This document shows, one piece after another, positions 23,841 through 32,295 of a stretch of 64,000 nucleotides of DNA. A program made the translations under genes and the position numbers. Every line of letters begins with the position of its first letter. Positions within the stretch are counted from its first letter, which is position 1. Source of the DNA: an uncultured Muribaculaceae bacterium (lineage in GTDB: Bacteria > Bacteroidota > Bacteroidia > Bacteroidales > Muribaculaceae); assembly GCA_910589055.1 (NCBI GenBank), contig CAJURN010000004.1, forward strand, positions 62,001 through 126,000. The letters run 5' to 3'. The notes under the pieces were generated by a model. It made no database searches. It was not told where the DNA came from and saw only the letters and a program-made list of their open reading frames with translations.

Positions 23841-25424
23841 TTAGTCGCCGAAACCGATACCGATTGAAAATTCAAAAGAGTCGGCATGCTTCAAGCCGAA
23901 GCCCTTGGTATAGCTTACGCCGAGGGTGAGGAAATGCGTGTCGTAGGAATCGAGAGGTATCTCGAAGGTAAGCCCCGGACGCAAGCCGAAGCCCCATTTG
24001 GAGCCGTCCTGGAAGTAGGTGGTGGAGCTTGAAGGGATGCGACGGTAGACGGGCGAGAGCGTCGGCAACCCTGATTCGACAGGAGTGTAGGAATATTCTA
24101 TCACGTCATAGCCACCATCGAGCTTATATTGCTTCTCGCGCGATACGGCACCGACACCGAGGTCGAAGCGCAGCCACTTGAAGATGTTGAACGCAGCCAC
24201 ACCCATAAGCTCATAGCGCACATAGCGCGATTTTGCGTTGCCTTCGGGGTCGAAAAGCTCGGAATATCCGGCTTCCTTGGGGTCGAGCCATGTTTCCGTC
24301 ACCTTATATCCGTTTACAATGCCTTCGTTCGGACTCGACGATATCCATGAACTCGATGAAGAGCCATTCCAGGCACGGAACACATCGGCGCTGAATCCCA
24401 TCTGCACACCGAAAGCAAAGCGGCTTCCACTCTTGCGCCCCATAAACGACCAGCCCACATGATACTTCAGGCCCGAATGGAGGGCGACATAGAGATATGG
24501 AAGGTCGTCGGCATCGAATTTAAACGGATTATTGACGCCACGGCGCTTTTCCTGAAAGAGCGACAGGGCGGCGGTGTTCGTAGTACCGACCTGACGCAGA
24601 CCCACACGCCACGAACGCCCGTTGCGGTCGTAGTTGGGTCGTACAGCACCTGTGACATACATACCATCAGTGCCGAGCGAGAGCTGACGCACGGTCTGCT
24701 TATCGGCGGTAAGTTCGAAAGGCACGTCCACATATTCGCCTGCCACATCATGTCCCGGCAGCCCGAGATATTTCTTTACATCGCGCATGCGTGAGCGCAC
24801 AGCCGAACGCCACGGCGAACCTTCAGCGTCGAACGAGAGACTGCTGCCACCGGGAAAGTCGAAATCATACTCGCGCACCATCACCGGATAGACCTCACCA
24901 AGCTCCGCAGGCATTTTCACCTCAAGCAGGGTCACGTCCTTTCCGTCGCCGTTCCACTGCACAATCATCTCCACATCGGCAGGACGTATGAGATAATCAT
25001 CGGCCATGTTGGCCGGAGTGCGGAGCAGGCGTGCCGACACCTTGTAACGGCGGTCATCGGCTGTCTTGGAATCCACTTTTTCGATACTGTTGACATTGAA
25101 ATCAAACTCGTGCTCAATAAAGCGACGTTTCAACACCGCCGAATTATAGTAGTCGAGAAAGCGCTCCAGCGTGAGCGGTTCACCTCCAAGCTCCGAACGA
25201 CCATTGTAATAGAAATATGTGCTGCGGCCTACTCCGAAATCCTTTGCGGTTGTCGCGATTGAGATAGGCTCATAAGCATCATTGATAGCCGAGACCTGGG
25301 CGGCGAAACGCTCGAGCGACTCGCGTATCTGAGTGCGTATCTCGCTCGGATTCTGAGCCGAAGCGGCCAGCACGGCGCTTAACAGCAGCAGTAAGGTCGT
25401 GATTCTTCTCATAGCCAAACTCAT
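23841..25424 (-). CDS. Outer-membrane barrel-like protein of unknown function
   Basis: The ATG at 25424 overlaps the lipoprotein stop (ATGA); an internal ATG at 25412 would start the signal peptide cleanly (MRRITTLLLLLSAVLAASAQ). The 527-residue product has a soluble N-terminal part (25-260) and a C-terminal half (about 290-527) of alternating aromatic strands: YVALHSGLKYHVGWSFMG, RYVRYELMGVAAFNIF, WGFGLRPGLTFEIPL, and a final SFEFSIGIGFGD. This is the look of an 8- to 10-stranded barrel. No specific family was recognised. It is the largest member of the four-gene envelope operon behind glgB. Confidence 0.6.
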   Translation of the reverse strand: MSLAMRRITTLLLLLSAVLAASAQNPSEIRTQIRESLERFAAQVSAINDAYEPISIATTAKDFGVGRSTYFYYNGRSELGGEPLTLERFLDYYNSAVLKRRFIEHEFDFNVNSIEKVDSKTADDRRYKVSARLLRTPANMADDYLIRPADVEMIVQWNGDGKDVTLLEVKMPAELGEVYPVMVREYDFDFPGGSSLSFDAEGSPWRSAVRSRMRDVKKYLGLPGHDVAGEYVDVPFELTADKQTVRQLSLGTDGMYVTGAVRPNYDRNGRSWRVGLRQVGTTNTAALSLFQEKRRGVNNPFKFDADDLPYLYVALHSGLKYHVGWSFMGRKSGSRFAFGVQMGFSADVFRAWNGSSSSSWISSSPNEGIVNGYKVTETWLDPKEAGYSELFDPEGNAKSRYVRYELMGVAAFNIFKWLRFDLGVGAVSREKQYKLDGGYDVIEYSYTPVESGLPTLSPVYRRIPSSSTTYFQDGSKWGFGLRPGLTFEIPLDSYDTHFLTLGVSYTKGFGLKHADSFEFSIGIGFGD

Positions 25425-25726
25425 TCTACGTCTATCAGATAAATTTTGCTACTATATGTCGATACTGTATAAGTAACAGACTGAGCGGTATGGGAGCCGG
25501 ACTTGGCTCCCTCAATCTTGTACTCATACACGAAAGGCATCTCGCTTGCCTCGCCGAGAAGCTCTCCGTCCCAGTAAAATTCCACTCTGTTTATGTCGCC
25601 TACGGTATAGTCGGGCATAATCGTATAAGTATCGCCGTTGCGATACTCGACAGTGCCGACATAGGTCTCCGAGGAACAGGCGCCCAAGGAAAGCACGCCC
25701 ACAAGGCACAAAAGCAGTTTTTTCAT
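25421..25726 (-). CDS. Small lipoprotein of unknown function
   Basis: The start at 25726 (MKKLLLCLVGVLSLGACSSE) gives a 101-residue lipoprotein with a good lipobox, LSLGAC, Cys at residue 17. Upstream in-frame ATG codons would only add a polar leader and spoil the signal. The mature domain is short and beta-rich (YVGTVEYRNGDTYTIMPDYTVGDINRVEFYWDGELLGE). It begins 29 bp after glgB and overlaps the next gene by 4 bp, heading the four-gene envelope set. Function unknown. Confidence 0.65.
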   Translation of the reverse strand: MKKLLLCLVGVLSLGACSSETYVGTVEYRNGDTYTIMPDYTVGDINRVEFYWDGELLGEASEMPFVYEYKIEGAKSGSHTAQSVTYTVSTYSSKIYLIDVE

Positions 25727-25755
25727 AATCATAGAAATGTGAATAAGAGGGCGTT

Positions 25756-27822
25756 TCACTTGCCTTTCTTTGCCGCAGCGCCTTTCGCCTTTCTCTTGGC
25801 GGGGTGCTTGCGGAGCACCATTGCCGTGCGGGCAGGGATGTAGAGCGGAAGGCGCTCAACACCGTAGGGCTCATAGAGGGGATCGGGGACAGTGAAATGC
25901 TCGGTGTGCTCGTCAATGTTGCCGTAGCCTCCGAAAGCGGGACTGTCACTCGACAGCACCACGTCGTAGACGCCGCCGGGGGCGAGGATGCCGTAGCCGT
26001 CGAAGGACTTGACGGGGTTGAAGTTGAATACAAACACAAGGTCACCGCGCATGAAGGCAAGTATCTGGTCGGAATCCTTCTCCCAGAGCTTGCGGACGGG
26101 CAACGCCTGGAAGTCGTAGACGCCGCTCACGAGCTCTATCATGGCGTTGTCGAAGGCGTTGAGATACTTATATTTGAGGTCTTCGCGGTCGACGAGATCC
26201 CATTGGCGGCGGGCATACTTGTAGCTCCAGCCGTTGCCTTCGCGGGGGAAGTCGATCCACTCGGGATGTCCGAATTCGTTGCCCATGAAGTTGAGATATC
26301 CGCCGTTGATTGTGGCGAGGGTGACAAGGCGAATCATCTTGTGGAGCGCCATTCCGCGTGCCACGTCGCCGTCGTTGTCATCCACCATCATGTGCCAGTA
26401 CATTTTCTGGTCGATGAGTCGGAAAATCACGGTCTTGTCGCCCACGAGTGCCTGGTCGTGGCTCTCGACATATGATATTGTCTTTTCGTCGGCACGGCGA
26501 TTGGTGAGTTCCCAGAATATCGAGGTGGGATACCAGTATTCATCGCTCTTCTCCTTCAGGAGCTTGATCCAGTAGTCGGGAATACCCATAGCCATACGGT
26601 AGTCGAATCCCATGCCGCCGTCCTTGAACGGAAGCGCCAGTCCGGGCATGCCGCTCATTTCCTCGGCAATGGTGATGGCGTTGGGGCGCAGCTCGTGGAT
26701 GAGCTTGTTGGCGAGGGTGAGATAGGTTATTGCATCGGTGTCCTGACCGCCGTCGTAGTAGTCGCCGTACTGCGTGAAGGCTTTGCCGAGACCGTGGTCG
26801 TAGTAGAGCATCGAGGTAACACCGTCGAAGCGGAAACCGTCGAAGTGGTATTCCTCAAGCCAATATTTGCAATTGGAAAGCAGGAAGTGAAGCACCTGAT
26901 TCTTGCCATAATCGAAGCACAGGGAATCCCATGCCGGATGCTCGCGGCGTCCGGGGTCGCTGTGGAAATACAGGTCGGGAGTGCCGTCGAGCCGTGCGAT
27001 TCCCTCGGCCTCGTTCTTGACGGCGTGGGAGTGCACGATGTCCATAATCACGGCAATGCCGAGCTTGTGGGCTTCGTTGATGAGTTTTTTAAGTTCCTCA
27101 GGCGTGCCGAATCGGCTCGATGCGGCGAAGAAATTCGACACATGGTAACCGAACGAGCCGTAGTAAGGATGCTCCTGGATAGCCATGATCTGAATGGCAT
27201 TGTAGCCGTCGGCGGCAATACGCGGCAGCACGTTAAGGCGGAATTCATCGTAGGTGCCGACGCCTTCCTTCTGCTGTCCCATGCCGATATGGCACTCATA
27301 GATCAGCAGCGGAGCTGTATCGGGCGTGAAAGCCTTGTCGGTCCAGCGGAATTTACGCTCCGGCATATGAATCTGCGCCGAGAATATGGCAGTATCCTTG
27401 TCCTGCACCACGCGTGTGGCATAGGCCGGAATACGCTCGGCACGGGCGCCGGGCCAGTCGACAATCATTTTGTAGAGCTGCCCGTGGTGCATTGCATCGG
27501 GAGCGAAAACCCCTTCCCACACACCATCGCTACCCTCGACACGCCGCAACTGATATTGCGGCTGTTCCTCCCATCCGGAGAAGTCGCCGGTGAGAGTCAC
27601 GCCAGTGGCATGCGGCGCCCATTCACGGAACACCCACGAGCCATCTTTAAGGCGGTGAAGCCCGAAATAATTGTGGGCGTTAGCGAAATCGGCAAGAGAC
27701 TTGGCACCTCCCGAAAGGAGGTCTTTCTCTTTGTTTATGGCATCCTTGTGCCGTCCGTTGATTGCGTCGGCGAAGGGAGAGAGCCATTCGTCTTTTTTTA
27801 GAATTTTGAGTTTGGGTGCCAT
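25756..27822 (-). CDS. glgB: 1,4-alpha-glucan (glycogen) branching enzyme, GH13
   Basis: The 688-residue enzyme has an N-terminal CBM48-like domain (about 45-130: FREWAPHATGVTLTGDFSGWEE) and a GH13 (beta/alpha)8 catalytic domain. The expected GH13 motifs are present: DIVHSHAVKN (region I), GFRFDGVTSMLYYDHG with the nucleophile Asp (region II), ITIAEEMSGMPG with the acid/base Glu (region III), and SYVESHDQALVG (region IV). A C-terminal beta domain ends in a Lys/Ala-rich tail. It makes alpha-1,6 branches in glycogen. The motif forms resemble the eukaryotic-type branching enzymes found in Bacteroidales. The four envelope genes start 29 bp downstream and could be co-transcribed, which would be unexpected functionally. 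Confidence 0.93.
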   Translation of the reverse strand: MAPKLKILKKDEWLSPFADAINGRHKDAINKEKDLLSGGAKSLADFANAHNYFGLHRLKDGSWVFREWAPHATGVTLTGDFSGWEEQPQYQLRRVEGSDGVWEGVFAPDAMHHGQLYKMIVDWPGARAERIPAYATRVVQDKDTAIFSAQIHMPERKFRWTDKAFTPDTAPLLIYECHIGMGQQKEGVGTYDEFRLNVLPRIAADGYNAIQIMAIQEHPYYGSFGYHVSNFFAASSRFGTPEELKKLINEAHKLGIAVIMDIVHSHAVKNEAEGIARLDGTPDLYFHSDPGRREHPAWDSLCFDYGKNQVLHFLLSNCKYWLEEYHFDGFRFDGVTSMLYYDHGLGKAFTQYGDYYDGGQDTDAITYLTLANKLIHELRPNAITIAEEMSGMPGLALPFKDGGMGFDYRMAMGIPDYWIKLLKEKSDEYWYPTSIFWELTNRRADEKTISYVESHDQALVGDKTVIFRLIDQKMYWHMMVDDNDGDVARGMALHKMIRLVTLATINGGYLNFMGNEFGHPEWIDFPREGNGWSYKYARRQWDLVDREDLKYKYLNAFDNAMIELVSGVYDFQALPVRKLWEKDSDQILAFMRGDLVFVFNFNPVKSFDGYGILAPGGVYDVVLSSDSPAFGGYGNIDEHTEHFTVPDPLYEPYGVERLPLYIPARTAMVLRKHPAKRKAKGAAAKKGK

Positions 27823-27857
27823 TGGGGTATCTTTGGGTCTAATGGGTGTTATATTTT

Positions 27858-28034
27858 AGGCGAGGGGAGGCAAGGGAAGGCAAAGGGAGGCAAAGGGAGG
27901 CAAAGGGAGGCGAGGGAAGGCAAGGGAAGGCAATGGGAGGCGAGGGGGGGCAAGGAAGGCAAAAACCATTATCTTGCCTTTTAACCTTTTGCCTTTTTTG
28001 CCTTTTAACCTTTATAGCCTATCATCGCCTATCA
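27858..28034 (-). repeat. GGCAA-word repeat, loop-deleted copy
   Basis: About ten 9- to 10-bp units of the type GGCAAAGGGA form the left arm (27858-27960). Then come CCATTATC (27966-27973) and a right arm of TTGCCTTTT words to about 28034. Compared with 39665-39840, the left core GATAATGG and the loop are missing. Confidence 0.6.
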
Positions 28035-28038
28035 TTTC

Positions 28039-29259
28039 CTATTCCTGTTCTTCGTCGTATTTCTGGAAGAGGAAATCGTTGTAAGGAAAGCGGGTCAGAT
28101 GCACTTCCTTCGCCATTTCGTAGAGCTTATGCTTGAGTTCGTCGATATTGGTGCCTTTCTTGGCTGAAATGAACACGCAATTGTCGTTCATCTTCGCCAT
28201 CCACGATGCTTTAAGCTCGTCGAGCGACACGTTCTCGCGCGTTTTGGGCGTGAGGTCGTCGGCATCCTTGGGTGTGTAGGAGAAGGCGTCAATCTTGTTG
28301 AACACAAGCAGCATGGGCTTGTCGGCGCCGTTGCAGACCTCGCGCAGGGTGCGGTCAACAACCTCAATCTGTTCCTCGAAATTGGGATGGGAAATATCCA
28401 CGACATGCACGAGGATGTCGGCCTCACGCACCTCATCAAGTGTCGATTTGAACGAATCGACAAGATGGGTGGGGAGCTTGCGGATGAATCCCACGGTGTC
28501 GGTGAGCAGGAAGGGAAGATTGTCGATTATGACCTTGCGCACGGTGGTGTCGAGCGTCGCGAAGAGCTTGTTTTCGGCAAATACATCACTCTTGCTCAGG
28601 AGGTTCATCAGCGTCGACTTGCCTACGTTGGTGTAGCCGACGAGCGCCACGCGGGTGAGTTTTCCGCGGTTCTTGCGTTGCACGGCTTTCTGCTTGTCAA
28701 TGGCCTTGAGTTCTTCCTTGAGCAAGGATATTTTGTTGAGGATTATACGGCGGTCGGTCTCAATCTGCGTTTCACCCGGGCCACGCATGCCGATACCGCC
28801 TCGCTGACGTTCGAGGTGGGTCCACATACGGGTAAGGCGCGGCAGGAGATACTGGTACTGAGCCAGTTCGACCTGAGTTTTGGCGTTTGCCGTCTGGGCG
28901 CGTTTTGCGAAGATGTCGAGAATAAGGCTGGTGCGGTCAAGGATTTTCACCTTCAGCTCGCTCTCGATATTGGCAACCTGCTTGGATGTGAGGTCGTCGT
29001 CGAAGATTACCATGCCGATATCGTTGTTCTCCACGAAATCGCGTATTTCTTCAAGTTTGCCCTTGCCTACGTAGGTGCGGGGGTTGGGATAGTCGAGACG
29101 CTGAAGGAAGGTCTGCACAGTCTCAGCCCCGGCTGTATCGGCCAGGAAAGCAAGTTCCGCGAGATATTCGGTGGCTTTGGCCTCGTCCTGACGGGGAGTG
29201 ATAAGTCCCACGAGCACGGCGCGCTCAACTATTTCTTTACTTATTATATGGTCTATCAT
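28039..29259 (-). CDS. hflX: Ribosome-associated GTPase HflX
   Basis: A 406-residue protein with the HflX N-terminal domain (about 15-175, including PRTYVGKGKLEEI and a glycine-rich RQRGGIGMRGPGETQIETDRR) and a central G domain. The G motifs are VALVGYTNVGKSTLMN (G1), DTVGFIRKLPTHLV (G3) and LLVFNKIDA (G4). HflX binds and splits stalled 70S ribosomes under stress in bacteria. Length and motif order are normal. A promoter box (29286-29293) stands 26 bases upstream of the ATG at 29259. Confidence 0.95.
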   Translation of the reverse strand: MIDHIISKEIVERAVLVGLITPRQDEAKATEYLAELAFLADTAGAETVQTFLQRLDYPNPRTYVGKGKLEEIRDFVENNDIGMVIFDDDLTSKQVANIESELKVKILDRTSLILDIFAKRAQTANAKTQVELAQYQYLLPRLTRMWTHLERQRGGIGMRGPGETQIETDRRIILNKISLLKEELKAIDKQKAVQRKNRGKLTRVALVGYTNVGKSTLMNLLSKSDVFAENKLFATLDTTVRKVIIDNLPFLLTDTVGFIRKLPTHLVDSFKSTLDEVREADILVHVVDISHPNFEEQIEVVDRTLREVCNGADKPMLLVFNKIDAFSYTPKDADDLTPKTRENVSLDELKASWMAKMNDNCVFISAKKGTNIDELKHKLYEMAKEVHLTRFPYNDFLFQKYDEEQE

Positions 29260-29285
29260 CTGATTTGATTAATCACTACGGGAAA

Positions 29286-29293
29286 CAAAATTA
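29286..29293 (-). promoter_or_regulatory. Promoter -7 box TAATTTTG of hflX
   Basis: TCGCTAATTTTG on the minus strand fits TAnnTTTG and is identical in its extended part to the kor promoter (TCGCTAATTTTG), but it lacks the flanking inverted repeat. Confidence 0.5.
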
Positions 29294-29312
29294 GCGATTT
29301 TATTTAATAAAA

Positions 29313-29332
29313 CAAAAAAGCCTGCCCGCAGG
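29313..29332 (-). terminator. Rho-independent terminator of the 29349-29912 gene
   Basis: On the minus strand CCTG-CGGG-CAGG is followed by CTTTTTTGTTTT: a short stem plus T-run, 17 bases after the stop of the secreted-protein gene. Confidence 0.7.
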
Positions 29333-29348
29333 TTCCGTGACAGCCGCA

Positions 29349-29912
29349 TCAGCGACGGCGGGATTTGATTCGCTGATGAGTGGCACGGGATATGAGAGTA
29401 GCGGTCCAGTTGATTTCAAGAGGGTTGTCCTGCATTGAGGTCACAAGCGGAAATCCCTGATTGTCAAGCACGGTTATGCGTGCTCCCTCGATTGTATCGG
29501 TGGCATAAAGCCGTTCATTGGCAATGGAGTCGAGCCGGAAGGTAGCTCCACCCCACTCCATCCTGCCCGAATCGCGCAGGATGTTGTAGGCTTTTTGTGA
29601 GAGTATGGCAAAGGTCTCGTTGTCGGGAAGGGTTACGTGCTTGCCATCCTCGGGCATGATAAAGCTCATGGCAGTACCCTCCTTGACCGCATGCGGGGTC
29701 ATTGTGTAGGTGCCGCGCCACATCTTGAGATTGCGCTCGATTTCCCAGGACATTTCAGCACCACCGCCGGCGAGCCGTCGGAACACGGTGTTGAAGCGGC
29801 GCGTCTGCCCGTGAAGTTTATAAGTAATCCGGATGGAGTCGTTCCATTCCTGCGCTCCTACCCCGAGGGCGGCAAATAATATGGTTAACAGTAGGAATAT
29901 GCTTTTTTTCAT
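29349..29912 (-). CDS. Small secreted protein of unknown function
   Basis: The start at 29912 (MKKSIFLLLTILFAALGVGAQEW) provides a signal peptide ending near GAQ; the product is 187 residues. The mature part is beta-rich and predicted periplasmic (DSIRITYKLHGQTRRFNTVFRRL, EMSWEIERNLKMWRGTYTM, NPLEINWTATL) and ends in a basic tail. I do not recognise a domain. It lies 18 bp downstream of the GH92 gene on the same strand and is followed by a good terminator, so it may be the second gene of a GH92 transcription unit. That association hints at glycan metabolism, but only by position. Confidence 0.65.
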   Translation of the reverse strand: MKKSIFLLLTILFAALGVGAQEWNDSIRITYKLHGQTRRFNTVFRRLAGGGAEMSWEIERNLKMWRGTYTMTPHAVKEGTAMSFIMPEDGKHVTLPDNETFAILSQKAYNILRDSGRMEWGGATFRLDSIANERLYATDTIEGARITVLDNQGFPLVTSMQDNPLEINWTATLISRATHQRIKSRRR

Positions 29913-29930
29913 ATCTGTCAATTTGATGGT

Positions 29931-32204
29931 TTAATTCTTATCCGGCCACATCTGTTTACCCCACGAAGCCGGAGCGGCTCCCATCTTGAGTTCGAGCACT
30001 CCGCCTGCTGAAATGTCGGCGTGGCTGATTGTCGACCAGGGATAATCGCGTCCGTTGAGGGTTGCCGATACGATATATCTGTTCTCGGGAGAGAAGTCAA
30101 TAGCGCGTATGGTGAAATCTTTCCCGTCGGCAAGATGGAATGTTGTGCTTTCAAGCACGGGTGAGTGGATGAGGTAGTAATCGTGGCCTGCATTAGGATA
30201 AAGTCCGGTCATATGGAAGGCGAGCCACGACGACATCGCGCCCGAGTCGTCGTTGCCGGGCAATCCGGCGGGGGTGTCGCTATAATTCTCGGCCAAAATG
30301 TCCGCTACGCGTTCCGACGTAAGGTCGGGACGACCAAGCCAATGGTAAAGGCACGGCGAAAGGAACGATGGCTCGTTGTTGACATTGAAATAATTCTTGT
30401 CAAAGAAGGTATCAAGGCGGGAGCGCATCGCATCCGGACCTCCGCATATCTCAATCAGCCCCGGCACATCGTGGGGTATGCTGAGCGAATATTCCCACGA
30501 CGAGGCTTCGTAGAAGAACATGCTCCACCAGGGAGTGTACCACGGGCCTTCAAAAGTGAGCGGCGTGTATTCAAACTTCGGCTTCACAAGGCGGGAATGT
30601 CCATAGGGTATGGAATCGAGCCAGTTGCCGTCGCGGTCGCGTGGCATGATGAATCCGCGAGCGCCGTCGTGTTCATAGTCCTTGCGCCACAGATTGCGCC
30701 ATGAGCCTGATTGCTTCATATATCGGTCGTACAGGTCATTGTGTCCAAGACCTTTGGCAACCTGCGCTATTGCCCAATCGCAGAAGCTGTATTCAACCGT
30801 GCGGTTTCCGGCACGGTCAATGCCGTGGGGAACATAGCCGAGGGCGAGATATTCGGTAAGGCCTCCGCGGCCTTCGGCTTCGTGATTTCCGCCCGGATCC
30901 ACGGTGGCATCCTTGAGCATGGCTTGCAGAGCCGCTTCATAGTCCACACCGGGCAGTTTTTTGGCAAATGCGTCGGCAATCACGATTTCCGCATTGGACC
31001 CTCCCTGAGTGCGACCGTTGGCATTTCCACTGCGGGCGTCGGGCATGTAGCCATCGCGGCGACCGATGTTGACAAGCGAGTTGACAATCTCGGCCTGGCG
31101 CACCGGGTCAATCAGAGTTATAAGCGGCATGGATGTGCGGTAGGTGTCCCAGATTGCATAGAAATCGTCGTAATATGGCATCGGGTCGTTCCATAACGGG
31201 TTTTCCCCCGTGCGATCCGCGGGCATTATCATCGTGTGGTAGAGGGCTGTGTAAAACATCCGCTTCTGAGCCTCGGTAGCCGACGGTCCGAGTTCTATGC
31301 GATTGAGCAGACCCTCCCATGAGTCGATAAGCCCGGCAAGCACTGCATCGAAATTCTTGTCCTGTGTATCGTTCATCGCATTTTCACGCGCTTTCAGTTC
31401 GCTCAGGAACGATATGCCCACACGCACTTCCACCGAAGAAGTTCCGTCGGCAAATTCGAGCAATGCGCCCGTCTTGTCGCCGTGGTCGGCTCGACTGCGC
31501 TCGGAACCTATTTCGCTGTTGCGCCATGTGGCTGCCGTCGTAAAAGGAACTGATGTCTCGGCGTAGAAGTACACCGTATAGGCTCGACCGTTGTTCCATC
31601 CGCCGCGGATACGCGAGTAGCCTTGCACGGCGTTGTCGCCAACAATTTCTACCTGCGAGCCTACAAGTTGCTGTGCCTCGCGGGCATCGGGCACGGGACT
31701 TTCTCCAAGGAAGAATCCGGCATCAACGGCCAACCCTTTCTCGGGAGCGGATTTAGGATAAGTTATGCGATACACTGCCGTACGCGGTGCCGTAGTGGCC
31801 TCCACACGGATTCCTGAGCCGTTGAGGGTGGTGGAATAGTAGCCGAGAGAAATCTCTTCGTCACGTCGGGTATCGTAATGTGTGGTTGAGGACATCGCCC
31901 CCTCTCCGCAGAAAGGCATGATAGAGATATTACCATACTTGGGGCCGCCACCGGTGCCGCTCACATGCACCTGGCTGAAGCCGTCGACCCGCACAGGCAT
32001 AGGGAGCCAGCCGCTGTTTGGCGACGGAGTGCAGTCGGGCGACGGCTTTACCATCCCGAAAGGATGCGAGGGGCCGATGAAAACTCGTCCGAGACCTTCT
32101 GACCCGATTTTAGGGTCGACATAGTCGGTGACACGTCCCGACACATAAACCGGGAGCAAAAATGTGGCGGCAATCGCGCCAAGAACGATGGTCTTTGATT
32201 TCAC
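29931..32204 (-). CDS. GH92 family alpha-mannosidase, secreted
   Basis: I place the start at a GTG at 32204, which gives a signal peptide (MKSKTIVLGAIAATFLLPVYVSG) and follows a TAACTTTG box by 27 bases; a longer frame upstream overlaps the GH31 gene and promoter and is rejected. The 757-residue product has the GH92 opening DYVDPKIGSEGLGRVFIGPSHPFGMVKPSPDC, then GTGGGPKYGNISIMP, and in the C-terminal (alpha/alpha)6 domain AGLPGNDDSGAMSSW and FHMTGLYPNAGHDYYLI, which contains the family's Ca-binding and catalytic region. GH92 enzymes are Ca-dependent exo-alpha-mannosidases acting on N-glycans or yeast mannan. The divergent GH31 gene shares its palindromic promoter, suggesting joint use on one glycan. 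Confidence 0.9.
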   Translation of the reverse strand: MKSKTIVLGAIAATFLLPVYVSGRVTDYVDPKIGSEGLGRVFIGPSHPFGMVKPSPDCTPSPNSGWLPMPVRVDGFSQVHVSGTGGGPKYGNISIMPFCGEGAMSSTTHYDTRRDEEISLGYYSTTLNGSGIRVEATTAPRTAVYRITYPKSAPEKGLAVDAGFFLGESPVPDAREAQQLVGSQVEIVGDNAVQGYSRIRGGWNNGRAYTVYFYAETSVPFTTAATWRNSEIGSERSRADHGDKTGALLEFADGTSSVEVRVGISFLSELKARENAMNDTQDKNFDAVLAGLIDSWEGLLNRIELGPSATEAQKRMFYTALYHTMIMPADRTGENPLWNDPMPYYDDFYAIWDTYRTSMPLITLIDPVRQAEIVNSLVNIGRRDGYMPDARSGNANGRTQGGSNAEIVIADAFAKKLPGVDYEAALQAMLKDATVDPGGNHEAEGRGGLTEYLALGYVPHGIDRAGNRTVEYSFCDWAIAQVAKGLGHNDLYDRYMKQSGSWRNLWRKDYEHDGARGFIMPRDRDGNWLDSIPYGHSRLVKPKFEYTPLTFEGPWYTPWWSMFFYEASSWEYSLSIPHDVPGLIEICGGPDAMRSRLDTFFDKNYFNVNNEPSFLSPCLYHWLGRPDLTSERVADILAENYSDTPAGLPGNDDSGAMSSWLAFHMTGLYPNAGHDYYLIHSPVLESTTFHLADGKDFTIRAIDFSPENRYIVSATLNGRDYPWSTISHADISAGGVLELKMGAAPASWGKQMWPDKN

Positions 32205-32231
32205 GGTATGATTGTTGGTTATGGCATTTGA

Positions 32232-32270
32232 CAAAGTTACGTAAAATTCCCCGATTTTTACGTAACTTTG
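32232..32270. promoter_or_regulatory. Divergent palindromic promoter of the GH92 and GH31 genes
   Basis: CAAAGTTACGTAAAA (32232-32246) and TTTTACGTAACTTTG (32256-32270) form a perfect 15-bp inverted repeat with a 9-base spacer. Each arm contains one -7 box, TAACTTTG: minus strand 32239-32232 for GH92, plus strand 32263-32270 for GH31. The boxes stand 27 and 25 bases from their start codons. Each arm also contains the smaller palindrome TTACGTAA. One regulator could bind symmetrically and control both genes. Confidence 0.7.
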
Positions 32271-32295
32271 CGAGTAAGAATTACAATTACATATT

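Noticed and set aside
27829..27836. TATCTTTG on the plus strand upstream of glgB
   Set aside because: It points away from glgB into the word-repeat region where no plus-strand gene exists; probably chance.
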